From: Saccoglossus kowalevskii
Taxonomy: Eukaryota > Hemichordata > Enteropneusta > Harrimaniidae
Reading direction: 5' to 3'
Assembly (NCBI RefSeq): GCF_000003605.2
Contig: NW_003106596.1
Coordinates: forward strand, 416,188 to 440,854
Length of the DNA stretch: 24,667 bases
This document shows, piece after piece, positions 1-13,308 of this stretch (the stretch's first letter is position 1; every line of letters begins with the position of its first letter). The position numbers were made by a program, and so were the translations under genes. The notes under the pieces are model-generated. The model searched no databases and was not told where the DNA came from. It worked only from the letters and a program-made list of their open reading frames with translations.

Positions 1-2377
1 TCATAAAGCACACTTTCCACATCAATAATTTCTTTCTTGTGGGCAATTACAGTATGAAAAACAAAAAAAGTGACATGAGTAGCTCATCAGCTACATCTAA
101 TTGCAGTTTTGTGTTGTTTATACGTAATTGCTTCAATGCGTATCCCGTGACCGTACCAAAAAATGTAATGATGCTCGTCCAATTACATTTTAAACTACTG
201 TGCGTCAGTTCATTATTAGTGGCGGGAATGCGTCAACGTACACATAGAGATTATCTAACAAGCTATAACTGAATAATATAACAAGTTAATCACAAGTTAA
301 TGTTTGGCATGATGTGATGTTTTTAACTTGTCATTATTCTCAACTGCGCCTCTGTGTTTGAATGCAACTTTTTTTCTTTGAAATAACTATCGCGGTCTTG
401 GCGGGATACTTTAAATGGTGATTAATGAGTTTCAAACTTATTCTTGCGGTTATGCAATATTAATTATCGAGTTTATTTTTTTGAGTTTCAATCAACGTAT
501 AAGTTGTATTCTTTAAATGCCTAATATTAAAACATTTATTATATTATTAACGCCACTTACTGTTTGCTGCAACTAATATCACGTTATGACTCGACACTTT
601 AAATGTAAGTGCAAACGTAATTAGCGATCAATACGTTGTTCAAACATTATATAATATGAAGTTTAGGAATTCTATTAACACTACTTCTCATTTCGTATAG
701 CGTTTTCCACATGTTGTTTGATAGTAATGTCTCGAATTTGTACTGCATAGACATTAAGCGCAAATGGCCTTTCAATTAATGTTTCATTCTGTATTGTCAT
801 CACATCAATTGTTACAAACGTCATGGTTACATATATCTAGGGGAACAATGGACACGATGACCGTAGAGAACGGAACACTATTTGATGTGCAAAAACAAGT
901 CTCGTAGTTATCTCGCATTTGACGAGATCTTGACAGCCATTTGCCTCTGAAGTATAGGGTTAAAATATCCGTTAGCTTTATAACATTATTTTTTTAAATG
1001 TTACTTTTTTGTACCAGGCGACAGTTCCGGATATTGTATGTCACTTTTGTCTCTCCTGACTTTTTTTTTTGTAAGTGCAAATTGCAAGTGCTAGTGCTGA
1101 CACATAGTTATTAAATCGTCTTAATAATATATCAATGACATGATACAGATATCACATGTACATACAAACACGCGATTCAATTTTAAAGAACCAGTATATT
1201 ATATTATAATCACAATACGATTTCTGGCAACTGGTTGATAACAGAATGAAACAATATTTATACATATACCATTTCAAGTATCATTTTTGTTTACGTTACT
1301 AACCTATCGATTGATTTTGATATCAAAATATACCCTTGTTAGTAGTGTTAGTAAAATATTACAACTTCAAAAAAATGTACGCTACATTTAAATCTGGAAT
1401 GCTTTTGGGAATACAACAAGATATTAAAAGTAATTTCATTGCTCTGCTTTAAATTCACGGCAACATTTCTTGTATAACGTAGTTTTCCATATGCCAGTGA
1501 TATGCGTCCTTAATCGCCATACATTTAATACCTTACTTGCTTTCCGAATTGACATTTGCGTCTCTGTGCTTCGCTTTGATTTCATTGTAATTATTATGAG
1601 TGACATTTATTCATGTGTGCTATACAAGTGATTTCTGCACTGCATGATACAACATTTCAGCTGCCATTTTTAAAATTTGTCAACACGCCATTATAAGTAA
1701 CGGAACACAGAACACATTGAATAGCTAAAGTTGTTTTAAACCAAACACATGTAAAGGAATGCAGATTGGAAAATGTACTGACATGAACTGAACTATCAAG
1801 GCGATTGCAAGCAGAAACGGAAAACGTCTTCTGGTGGCATGATATTTATTTCTACGTCGCGTGTGTTGGCTTGCGTGTATGCTATGGTTCTTTGTAAAAG
1901 CTAAAACTTGTCTAAGTAATAATTAAAGAGTTTTATAGTCCCCAGTTTTGGCATTGTAAAAGTCTAAGCGAACTGTAGTGATTTGTACAGCGTCATGGAT
2001 GAGTCATTTAGTTAAAAAAAGTAGAAGTAGGACATGATGCCGATCACCAACACGCTGAATTACGGTGCTTACTTTAAATCGCTACAATGTCAATACAAAG
2101 GTGACACACTAAGCCGAGGTACGATAAATAATTAAGCGTCACAGGCGAGATGATCGTTGGCGTATACCTGATTACGATGTATACCCCGTGAGAAGTATGT
2201 CAGTCTTATTCCTTAACGTGACATGATACTGGTAACTAAACTGTGGGACTTGGAAGGCTGTATTGTTTGATTTATTTCATACATCTCACTATGGTGTGAG
2301 GATTTGCAGGCGACAGGGTGTCACAGATTTAAATACACAATATCGAGATTTGTAGCCAGATTGAAAGACGTAATAAA
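1..2377. other. Gene-free AT-rich DNA
   Basis: No coding region, RNA gene or mobile element can be supported here. One open frame of about 77 codons starts at position 39 on the plus strand, but it has low-complexity composition and no recognisable domain. A near-perfect 12-bp direct repeat occurs around 281-303. The region is treated as intergenic or intronic. Confidence 0.6.
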
Positions 2378-2401
2378 AATAATAATAATAATAATAATAA
2401 T
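2378..2401 (+). repeat. (AAT)8 microsatellite
   Basis: Eight uninterrupted AAT units are visible. The following 50 bases contain degenerate copies of a TAGATT/TAGGTT word. This is ordinary slippage-prone sequence. Confidence 0.9.
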
Positions 2402-2714
2402 GGTAATTTAGATTGTAGGTTAGGTAATTTAGATTTAGGTTGTAGATAAATGTAACACAGTTTATCTATCAAGGTATTTTCATTATTGATTTCAATCAAT
2501 TTGATTTTGTTTGAGTAGCAATCTCATGAAATATTTCAAAACTCTCCCAATGTTTGTAATATATTTGTTCTTTGTTTCTTTTGATTTGTGTACACATCAG
2601 CTGTGTTTTTATTCTCTGATTACAAGCCAGACATTGTTAGAATAAACGATATTACGTATTACTTTATAAAGCATACTGTCGCATACGACTTATGTACCAC
2701 TTCCGTGTCACTGA

Positions 2715-2828
2715 GAATGTTCTAGAACCGTACTGTGTCAGGGTGGAATATTCTAGATTTTTAGTAACTGGTTGAATAGGTAATAGAACACTGTAGAAGG
2801 CAATAGAAGGTAATGGAACATTCTAGAA
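2715..2828 (+). promoter_or_regulatory. Cluster of three heat-shock elements
   Basis: Three copies of the inverted-pentamer pattern GAAnnTTCnnGAA are present. 2715-2727 (GAATGTTCTAGAA) is perfect, 2746-2758 (GAATATTCTAGAT) has one mismatch, and 2816-2828 (GAACATTCTAGAA) is perfect. All three also share the core ATTCTAGA or GTTCTAGA, so they may be copies of one ancestral module. This is the binding pattern of trimeric HSF1. The cluster ends about 65 bp upstream of a TATA box, the usual spacing in heat-inducible animal promoters. Function is inferred from sequence only. Confidence 0.6.
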
Positions 2829-3033
2829 ATTGGTAGTAAGTTTCAGACTCATTATGTATGCTGATGTAATGGTCTATTTATAGACAGTGTGGGTATATAT
2901 AGGGGAGTTGTTCAGCACTGAGTTCAGACCGGAGATCTCGTTGAATTGTATTGGAGTTTAAGTATCTAGTTATTGGAGTAGTGGAGTTTTACCGCGTTAT
3001 TGTACATGATGTTTGCAGAGTATAATAATACCA
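2734..3033 (+). mobile_element. Possible solo LTR carrying the heat-shock promoter
   Basis: A 300-bp segment starts TGTGTCAGGG and ends TAATACCA, giving TG...CA termini. It is flanked on each side by the tetranucleotide GTAC, as a 4-bp target duplication would be. Inside are two of the three heat-shock elements, a TATA box, and AATAAT-type polyadenylation-like words near the end, in LTR order (U3, TATA, poly(A)). The boundaries are weak: the first heat-shock element lies outside, and a 4-bp match between several possible TG and CA ends can arise by chance. No primer-binding site or pol sequence adjoins it, so only a solo LTR could be meant. Confidence 0.2.
2894..2928 (+). promoter_or_regulatory. 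TATA box and possible initiator
   Basis: TATATATAGGGG begins at 2894. A TCAGAC word whose A lies at 2926, about 32 bp downstream, fits an initiator. No convincing downstream promoter element is seen. With the heat-shock elements upstream this forms a complete-looking core promoter for plus-strand transcription, but no long ORF follows. The transcript could be noncoding, or this could be the U3/R boundary of an LTR. Confidence 0.45.
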
Positions 3034-6000
3034 GTACCAGTTGAAACCTCATCTGTTGCTTGGCTCCGTGTTCGTATTTTATCATCGCCGCCAGGGAAGT
3101 CTTTCTGTTACTGTTGCCATTTTGGTATTTGAACCATCACACCTGTACTATACCAATTACGGTAATATTACGTTACGTGCATTAACTTAACCAAAACCAA
3201 ATATTTCATTCCATTCTAAACGGCGACAGGACGGTGAACAATTCCGAAAAAAATCGAATGTGTTACATGCAAATGCTGGAATTCCTTAATATCCGGATTG
3301 TCAAATTTCAAACTATGTAATGACATTTAGTTGAGATAATGCAGAAATAAATTCGAGCGCGTTTGCTCAGTGTATATGTTTTGAATCGATGTATAATTTC
3401 CGGAAATTCAGTTCCACTTAATTTAATATCTATAAATATTCATGACAACAAGCAAGGCTATGTAGTATATTTCATTAAAGAATGATTTTTTACGTGATCT
3501 CACGTTATGCGTATAAAGTGTAAAATGAACATCTGAGGATAAAAACGAATTATTCATTCAGAAATTGTATTTCTTTTGTTCGTTGTTGAATGTCAAACTA
3601 TCGATATTTCAGATGGAATACGGCATTAAGATACCTTTACTTCGTGAAAATTTCCCGTCATGAAATCTAATTACGTCAATCCAACACACACCCAAAATAC
3701 AAACAAGCACATACTATTTCTCCATTGCTTCGGGTAGAACGGTACACTAATGTGTCTTTTTAACCAACTCATTTGTATGTCTATTCATTATAAAGTAGGG
3801 GTTATATGTACTGACTCAATATACTGTAGTCGTGGATCAAACCAAACTTGGCTATTTGTTTCTCAACAGTTGAGACAGAACTCGTGTTTTCCTCTAAAAT
3901 TACAAACCGTTATACTCAGTTAAGCTCGAAGTAGTTACAAAATTAATACATTCATTACAACGGGTCAAGAATGGTCTGAATCTATAAACATAACTACGAG
4001 TTTGTGTGTGATGTATGTCAACGGTTCACTTATGTAACAACACGTGATTTTCCGCGTATTATGAGTTTTCCATCAAATACTCGTAATCAATATAAAGTCA
4101 TTTAAATCCCATTGTGAGTGTGACAGCTGATGAATAAATAGCGAATTATCTGTTGAAACTGAAGGGCATGTAAACAGACGATCCCGCTTTGTCTAACTAT
4201 AGTTGTGAAACAAACCGTGAAATTAAATGTTTTGTCATGTGAATAACGAAATAAATATGAACTCTGATGTAAATATTTTAAAAGAAACAAGACTGCCCTG
4301 AATACCTTCTTATCTTATCCATGTTTGTTATTTAACATTTTCAAAGTATTTCCGCGTGGGATAGCATGGGTCATATTCCTAAATGTAATGACGTGAATAC
4401 AACAACCTTTAACGATGCTACTGTAGTACACGCAGAGCTATAGCTGGGTAATTTGGAATTACCGGAGATACACTTCGACGTGTCAAGTATGTGATAGGTG
4501 TGATTTGTTGACAACAGTGCCAACCGTATTTCACTTTAGAATCGTGAACAGGGTGTTTGCAATTGCTTTTGAGTGTGTTTTATATAGCTTCTTATAACAA
4601 AACGTGCGTGCTATGTGTGTTCATCGGGTAATGAGACACGACTCTAAGAAGATGATTCTCAACATTATAATATTAGTATGTTTCTAATGTGATCTTCACA
4701 GTAGAAATATTACTGCATCATTACTGCCAGGCTTGTTAGGAGAGCTTTTCGCAGAAATATCAGCTCACTTAACGAGTATCCCGTCACCAATTAATCAGGT
4801 TTCAGCAAACGCGATAAGGCGTTGAAAGTAGATGGAAACGGACCTTATCTACTACGTCGACTGACACCGCAAGCACGATTAGGCTGCGAGTTGCTATGGT
4901 GATGCAATATCTGGACCATACCCCGGGGAAGCTCACAGAAACTCCCATACGAAATAAAATCGTGTTGCCATGACTTCCAATCACTCCGGAAGTGCCGACT
5001 GTTTTTATCGAAATGTCAATCGATTGTATGCACTGTATATCAGTACAAAATGAAAAAAAGGCCCCCTAAACACTGGAAGCTGAGATGCACAGCTTGTGAA
5101 TTTTTCCCACAATTGCTCAATCGCCGTTGTTTGCATACATCGGGTTGGTTTTAAGATAGACATGTACGTCATGCGACGAATGTTTTGATTAGCTTTTAGG
5201 GAGGCTTACTATCTGTGTTGCGTTAAACAAGATCAGGGTATGCGTGTTCTCCCATGGGATGTGTAACAGGTAAGATTAGAATATTTAATGAGCCAGCTTG
5301 CAGGCATCGCACCACTTCTAGCTTGGCGAGTCATGTAGAAGCTTCACTTGAGTAGGAAAAAGAAGGAGTCTAAAGTGGTGTTTCGCAATCACATTATGCT
5401 CTGTTATACTGAAGAAGGGTATGGTGGACGATGGTCTTCATTATTGTTAGTGAGTGTATTAACATGTTATATTTGGTTTGCCCTCCGTCTATTTTTTAAA
5501 TTCCGATTGGAATTGTCCAAGACCTAATCAATTTACAAAGTGGAGACTTCAAAAATATTTACTAAAACTCGAAAGATCATTTCCAGAATAAACAACGCTT
5601 GCTGATTTGGAAGTCTGCGGCATTCAAAAATACTGAATATTACATAGTATACGTCTCAATGAAGGGCGACTATCACACCTAGACGACATTATGGAAATAT
5701 TTTATGGCAGGTGTCACATGTGGAGCAGGATGTGCTAATTCCTTTCGAAACACTACACATTACTTCATTTATACCATGAGGTTTATTTATTTGTTTGCTT
5801 ACTCATTCGACATCCTGTAGTGCATACTGGTATTTGTACTAATGCGATGTTTGTCAGTCGTTTGTGATGTGTGACTTTCTCTGTAGTACTGTGCCCTGGC
5901 GTGTGGCGGATCACTTGACTTCACTTCATGTATACCATGGCGATCATATATCTTACTTTTACTGATTTGACTATGTTGTGAAATGTACATTTAATTGTTT

Positions 6001-9000
6001 TGTTCTTGTGGATTGTGGATTGTTTAACGATCAACGGTTCTGTATGTTGTTTCCATTTTTCAACTGCTGCTTTGAAAGAAAATTTAACCGGAGAACACGG
6101 ATAATGTTATGTCATTATTTCAGTATCGGACCTTAAGATCACTTGAAGTCTCAAGATAGTGAATACATGCGTTATATATTTAAAACGCCTTTGCGCGTTA
6201 TTTATTCAAACGGGGGACTATTACCAACAATTAGTCACCAAATCCATATCAAGTAAAAACACATACATTACTATACAAACATTTATGTAAACAAAAATAA
6301 TATAATAACCAGTCGTTCGTTGCGCATATAATTACTAACAACACCTCAAATGTTGTTAACATAATACTTCATTCATCGGGTTCTTTTTTTTCACTAAACA
6401 CGACAATTACATTGATTGACAAGGTTATATACCAGAACGATCTCCGTGTTTATTATTATCCTAATGGCATATCATCGGTAATAACACGTTTTCTTTTTCT
6501 GTATAAATGCCGATAGAGAGCATAGAGAGCATCAAGTAGAGTAATGATCCAAGTAATATGTCATTTCAAGTAACGCCATTTTAGCTCAATTGTTCATGTC
6601 GGTATCTATTCATTTGACGTGTTTCTTTTTTCCGATACTTAAAGCACTGGCATCTTGATGATATACAGGTGTAATGGTTACGACCATTTACACTATAGAT
6701 TTTCCCTGTGAAATATCCTAATTGTTTGTAAGCCAATCGTCGACCTTTTTTCAGTAGTAATTTGAAGCAAGTGGTACGCACGCACACATATACAACGTGT
6801 GATGAGCGTACAACTGCATTAATTGTTTTGGTTAAAATGTGAACGCGCAGCTTCAAATATAATTTGTACAGTGTAGCTTGTGTCGAAGATGTATAATCAA
6901 TTACATTCTGTCACATTACTGTGTCATTAGTTAAATGGTTTTGGTGATACGATCCACACACGCTTTTTGAAAAGCTTTGAATGATCATGATTAAGTAGTA
7001 TAAGTATTCGATCAATAATCAATAAATTGGCGTTTATGATATTACCGATCTGCTGCAGATATACGTTATTGTAGATGGTAACATAACCCTGCCACACAAT
7101 TCAAAGCAAGGCATATTCTTACGGTGGCAACATGTACTGTAGCCACTTGCAAACTGCGCCTACAAAAATCAGAGAAGACAACACAGGCATTCAATGTTTG
7201 TAATTGTTCCCCGGGAACAAATATATATTTAAAAAAAAAGAATATATACTAAATATAAGTGCTTTTCTCTTTGGTGTGCAAGACACATTGAAATAGTCTG
7301 GAAAACACATTTTATCACATCCGCTTGGCAAGGACTTTTATTGCTTTCTCTTAAATAGCAAGGGCGCAAGGCAAGGCAAGACAACGATGATTACATTTGA
7401 GTGCCATTTGGTACTGTTTTCACTAAATTTAAGTCTTTTTATACCTCATTAAGGAAACGTATATATTAATCCCTTCATGAATCCAAGCACTGAATTTATT
7501 ATATTCAGGTCATACAGCGATCACGTATATCATATTATGTATTACTAATTTTGTTATGATTAGTATTAAAAACACACGAGAGTTGGATTTGTCTGTAGCT
7601 AGTCACGTGGAAACGTGGAAGATTCTTTGAAATGAAAGCGGTAAATTTGAAATAATTAAGACTAAAGGACGCATTTCCGGGTAGCATACCCGAAACGATT
7701 ATGTTTTCTTGATTGATTGACAAAAAAGTCAAAATAGTGTTTCCTGGTGAAAATCAATGTTATCAATATGCTAATCTGATTAGTCTCAAAACACTGTGGT
7801 TCTTATTATCAAATACTCCAAGTGAAGAAAACACCAATAATTAGCTTTAACCATATGGCTATTAGTTGTACTAAATTAAACTGGATAGGTATTGATTTTG
7901 ATCGATAGTTCAAGTTATTTGATTTACCCGTCTCAGTATGTGAATGTCACTTCAAATAGTTTGTTTATTTGCCAAGGCGTGAAAGCCTTCTGGGCAGCGC
8001 AGGTTCAATAAAATAAATCAAAAATGTATATGTAGGTACAATAACATGAACTTCCGTTGGACAGCTGTGAAATGATTTTCTTGTCTAATATTCATAGAAC
8101 GGAGTTGTAGTTGAAGCGTGTACTTTCTACCCTGGGTGATTTTACCATGTGCTTAATTCATTCGGCGACCCCTAAGTTAAAGTACACTTGTGCTTGTGTT
8201 TGATCGGTCCTGGTTAACGCCAGGATAGCACATTAAATTGACATTTGGTAGAGAAATAGCCACACAGCCCTGTAATCCCATACATGACTATGGTTTCTGT
8301 GACAAGTAAAACAAACAGTAATATGAACAACACAGTTCTAACTAGCACCTACAGAACGGCTTGAGGTATATGATTTGTACGCAAGTTAATTTGAGTAAAC
8401 AATATATGCCTAGCCACCCTAAAAATGGTGGTGTGCCATTAAGACTGTGATTTAAATATTCAATTCAACGTAAAATTGATTTAGTAACAAGAAAATTAAG
8501 TTTAGGTATCCAATACATTAGTTTCAACATACTTCACTGAGTTACTTCTTCATCATAACACTCTTATACTATTTAAGTGAATATTCAGATATATGTACAC
8601 GTATGTATCGATTTACATATCTTGTAAATCAAACATGTGCACTGTACCACGAATCTGCCAGCGCTTGGTAAATGCTTCATTGCAGATCAGTTTCTAAATC
8701 GTTTCTGTGCCACTTGGCCAGTCAATTCAAAAGGTGTGAAAATCACTCTGACAGGCAATGCATCATTGTCACTATGAGAAAAGTGTCAGTTGAGGTACGC
8801 GGAGAACACCATTATGCTTCTTAAAACAACGCTTGTCTGCAACGGTAACAAAACAAATTGCTCTCCATAAAAAGTTTCGTCCCATGAGATAGTAAATATT
8901 ATACCACAGAAGATTTACCTATGTAAAAAAAAATTGATACATTTTTCATTAGTCTATACTTGCGCATACTTCTCATCGTTTCTAACACTTAGAATTATCC

Positions 9001-10010
9001 ATATGTATTACTAATTCAATATATATGTTATTATTATAATTCTGATGGGAGTGTGAGAATTTGTAGGCTTATAAACTAACAACCACACAATCTCAAAAAA
9101 CCAAAATAACAGCTGTTGGATATATTCCATAATTGTATCATGAGCATCACAGTATAGCAGACTGTGTCTGATGGTTAGGTATATAATATAAGCGGTAACA
9201 CTAGTTCTGTTAAAATCTTCTTAGAGACCCAGTATGTGTGGAGAGTATAACATGTGTGTCAAATAATGTGTTACCATGTTCATTTCTAATTCTAAAACAT
9301 TCACACGAAAAAAACATCGAACAATTTAGTCCGCGTCAGTGTAATTAGTAGTATTCACGCTACACGAAACACGCGCTCAGATTTGAGATACTCTCATATG
9401 TTTACACATCGTTTATAAAACAATACCAAAGATAAGTCAGAAAGTGCAGATTGCTGAAAACAGTAAGTAACACAACCTCTCATAGTCAGTTGACTGTTTA
9501 CTGAGAACAATATTCTTGATGTGCTCGCGATGAATATCATGTCGGGAATGATATAACGAAATAAATAGTTATGAACATAAAAGTATGTCTTCCAAATGAA
9601 CTTCGATTTAATCCGTACGTGAACGCTTCTCCTAAACTCGCGACAATGTTAATGTTCACTTACATGAACAAAAAAAGCAATATGATTTTAAAATTAAATG
9701 AATAATGTTTGCCATTGAAGGTCGCTCATCTATTTTCGCGCTTGTCTTAAAACAGACATAAGTGATGAGTAAACGCCACTTTTATATGTTTATGTTTACA
9801 ATCATAGATATGCTGGTTTGTTGCTATTTTCTGCGTTCATTTCCATCTAAATGCATAATATACTGTGTCTTAGTCGCGGGTTTACTAGTTGACACGTTTT
9901 CCTTTTCACGTTGTAACTTGGTGCATGTTCTTGGTTCCTTTAGAGACACACTAACACTTATGTGTGACCATATACAGGCACATGGTTATACTTTTTTTAT
10001 TATTTATTTG
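3034..10010. other. Gene-free AT-rich DNA, about 7 kb
   Basis: No gene can be supported. Open frames of 60-91 codons on the minus strand (for example 6581-6856) lack domains and look random. Small perfect inverted repeats occur at 4447-4463 (GGTAATT, 3-nt loop), 7204-7220 (TTGTTCCC around one C) and 8208-8225 (TCCTGG, 6-nt loop). None has the T-tract or conserved loop of a known RNA element. A hydrophobic open frame of 100 codons starts at 9765 and runs to 10067, partly through the 83-bp duplication. It is noted but not called. Confidence 0.55.
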
Positions 10011-10156
10011 TTGTGCCATTCAAAGAAGTACATCTCAAGTAGACATACACTGTGTCGACATAATTAAATAATTCAGTACAATTCAGTGTCATTTTGTGTC
10101 AATCAAAGAAGTACATCATCAACAGACATACACAGTGTCGACATAATTAAATAATT
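10011..10156 (+). repeat. 83-bp tandem duplication, about 1.8 copies
   Basis: Two direct copies with a period of 83 bp: 10011-10093 and 10094-10156. Shared words include CAAAGAAGTACATC, AGACATACAC and GTGTCGACATAATTAAATAA. The copies differ at several positions, so the duplication is not recent. The first copy supplies the C-terminal codons of the 9765-10067 open frame, which argues against that frame being an old conserved gene. Confidence 0.85.
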
Positions 10157-12308
10157 TCAAAACATGGATAACCACTTAAGACGTTTTACAGAAGCTACAT
10201 GTAACAATTACTAGATACGTTATGTCTTTCAAACCTTTCATGTTCTTTCAAACCTTACTCAATAATTAACAACCGTGGAAGAATAAATCAAACGAGACAA
10301 ACCTCTATTCATGTAAACAAATCACAAAATGTTGTAGCAGTGAAAATTTCTCTGGGGGTTCCACAAACCGGTTGCCTGTAACTTTCGCAAAATAATGTCC
10401 TCACGAATGCCATAAAATGCTCACATCGAGAAACTTTCTGGCTGCGAAAATTAAACGCTTTACAGTATATATGCGTATATACAGACCGTATTTATTAAAC
10501 GTATAACAAGAACACACTTCTAGAAACAAATGATATCCGCCAGGTTTTGAGCAAAAAGTGTGCCACCACACCAATTTATTTGAATTCATGAATGACATAG
10601 AGGGCAATGACATTTGATAATTCCATAATGCGTCTGATGGACGGCACAATGTAGTTCCGCTCTTGCCATGTGAAAATCTCCGGGATCAGTGAAATCATCA
10701 AAAGGGTTATACCTTTTAAAATAACAAGAATCATTAGGCAAACATTGATATAGCGTAATTTGTTTTAAGGAGCATTCACGCACACGAAATAAGTAGATTA
10801 TTTAATCATGTCACGAATAGTGTAAATATTTTCAAAGTGATATGTTAATGTACTGTCGGGTAATACTTTTTAGTATAATTAAGATGCATGTGTGAACATA
10901 TTGTATTTGTACTCAATAGTATACGACGAGGATGAAGATTACTTTTATGTTGATGTGTCATTAGTTGTAACACTCATGTGCAGCGGTTACAGAGGACATT
11001 GTCCATTCGTAAGACTTCCCCGTGGAATCAGAATCCGGCAATAGCGAAAATAATTGCATCAAAACTCGCAAAAGATAACTTAAATGTCACTATCACCAGG
11101 ACTGTGATGCTGCGCTATTATCCACAATTCGACGTTCTTTACTAGGTCAGCCGTGTCTAATTTGTGTAGACATTTGCATTAGTAATGTCAATATCGATAT
11201 CAATTTAAAAAGACATTGACGCCAAGCAGCAATATTGTGCAGTTTCGCGGTAAGTGACACGCTGGCTGATTTTAAGAAACATTCTATAACTTTACTTACT
11301 GGATTCTTGTTACCGTTCAGGTGCAGCCAAACATATGGGTAGATGTCACTGTATGTTTAGAGAATTAATAATAAAAAGCAATAATAAAATAGCAACTGTG
11401 GGCGTCACTGCTAAAGTTGTACTTCTAATGTGTGTTCTATTTTCATTCATGTCATTCACCATGCTTGTTGCTTGTTTGTTAACCCGATAGTTTCATTTAT
11501 TGTCCTAATGATATGCAAATGTGGGACTATTTAAGCTCCATTGCCCTATAAACTATGATTAAAAATGGCAACAAATGTTTAAAAGTGAAATAGACATAAT
11601 AAAAACAATTATCTTACAAATATCCAGTTGCCCAGTGCTCATGTCACTGAGAACTAAGCCTATTCTGTCTATCGAAATTCATTATACCCACGAATTAAAG
11701 TGAGCATGAATCAAAGTAGAACAACGGTATCCAGTTATGTGTGTATGTGTCATGTATACATGTACACCATTACCTTTCTGCTCACAATATTATGTTTTTA
11801 CATTCCCATAGATACGGATTAACGTCAGTGAAATCTGCAGTCAATAACCGTTATTTTAGTTGGAACATTCAATTGCAATTGTCTGATACAGCTGTCATAT
11901 TGTGAAGCCTTTGCATGAAATTGAAGCGTCTGGGAACGACTGAAGTAGATATCACTGCTGAATTTGTTTTCAAGGATACTAGTTGACAGTAGCTTTCGAT
12001 TATCATTTTCTACTCACGTTGATTTTGATTAAAGAACATATCGGATAATATAGGCTGATTTAGTGTATGCGTGATTACTGAACTTTGCAGCTCAATGATG
12101 AAAGCGTGTGATTATTGAGAAGGTAACCATGCCTGACGTTAATACCTCAAAATTTCAACGAAAAGAGATATAAACGGTGAATTTCATGTGTGCTGTCACG
12201 TCTTCTTCACCCAACAGCGGACATTCATTGTGAGTCACCAATCACAAATCTGCAATTATGGCATTGTCGTTCTCGTTCATTGCAAGTTTGAACTTCACTC
12301 TAAATTCC
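10157..12308. other. Gene-free AT-rich DNA up to the gap
   Basis: No supportable gene. Two overlapping minus-strand open frames (10586-10783 and 10401-10649) plus a third open frame through the same bases give three mutually exclusive readings, none recognisable. An octamer ATGCAAAT occurs at 11513-11520 and may be chance. Short frames entering the N gap at 12309 cannot be judged. Confidence 0.5.
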
Positions 12309-13308
12309 NNNNNNNNNNNNNNNNNNNNNNNNNNNNNNNNNNNNNNNNNNNNNNNNNNNNNNNNNNNNNNNNNNNNNNNNNNNNNNNNNNNNNNNNNNNN
12401 NNNNNNNNNNNNNNNNNNNNNNNNNNNNNNNNNNNNNNNNNNNNNNNNNNNNNNNNNNNNNNNNNNNNNNNNNNNNNNNNNNNNNNNNNNNNNNNNNNNN
12501 NNNNNNNNNNNNNNNNNNNNNNNNNNNNNNNNNNNNNNNNNNNNNNNNNNNNNNNNNNNNNNNNNNNNNNNNNNNNNNNNNNNNNNNNNNNNNNNNNNNN
12601 NNNNNNNNNNNNNNNNNNNNNNNNNNNNNNNNNNNNNNNNNNNNNNNNNNNNNNNNNNNNNNNNNNNNNNNNNNNNNNNNNNNNNNNNNNNNNNNNNNNN
12701 NNNNNNNNNNNNNNNNNNNNNNNNNNNNNNNNNNNNNNNNNNNNNNNNNNNNNNNNNNNNNNNNNNNNNNNNNNNNNNNNNNNNNNNNNNNNNNNNNNNN
12801 NNNNNNNNNNNNNNNNNNNNNNNNNNNNNNNNNNNNNNNNNNNNNNNNNNNNNNNNNNNNNNNNNNNNNNNNNNNNNNNNNNNNNNNNNNNNNNNNNNNN
12901 NNNNNNNNNNNNNNNNNNNNNNNNNNNNNNNNNNNNNNNNNNNNNNNNNNNNNNNNNNNNNNNNNNNNNNNNNNNNNNNNNNNNNNNNNNNNNNNNNNNN
13001 NNNNNNNNNNNNNNNNNNNNNNNNNNNNNNNNNNNNNNNNNNNNNNNNNNNNNNNNNNNNNNNNNNNNNNNNNNNNNNNNNNNNNNNNNNNNNNNNNNNN
13101 NNNNNNNNNNNNNNNNNNNNNNNNNNNNNNNNNNNNNNNNNNNNNNNNNNNNNNNNNNNNNNNNNNNNNNNNNNNNNNNNNNNNNNNNNNNNNNNNNNNN
13201 NNNNNNNNNNNNNNNNNNNNNNNNNNNNNNNNNNNNNNNNNNNNNNNNNNNNNNNNNNNNNNNNNNNNNNNNNNNNNNNNNNNNNNNNNNNNNNNNNNNN
13301 NNNNNNNN
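12309..13308. other. Assembly gap of exactly 1000 N
   Basis: All bases are N. The round length indicates a placeholder joining two contigs, so the true distance and any gene inside are unknown. Translations running through it are meaningless. Confidence 0.99.

Noticed and set aside
5396..5527. 43-codon frame with a hydrophobic segment
   Set aside because: Short, unrecognised, and of a kind expected at random in AT-rich sequence.
7974..8015. GGTTCAATAAA after a small AAGGC/GCCTT hairpin, considered as a tRNA-derived B box
   Set aside because: No A box at the right distance and no cloverleaf can be drawn; no tRNA gene was found in the window.
9765..10067. Hydrophobic 100-codon ORF on the plus strand
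   Set aside because: No recognisable family, AT-driven hydrophobicity, and its C-terminus comes from a local tandem duplication. Possible but not supportable.
10576..10783. Three overlapping minus-strand frames, one resembling a membrane segment
   Set aside because: All three frames are open over the same bases, no splice signals frame them, and no family was recognised.
11513..11520. Octamer ATGCAAAT (also at 3267-3274) as POU-factor sites
   Set aside because: One or two such 8-mers are expected by chance in 24 kb of AT-rich DNA.
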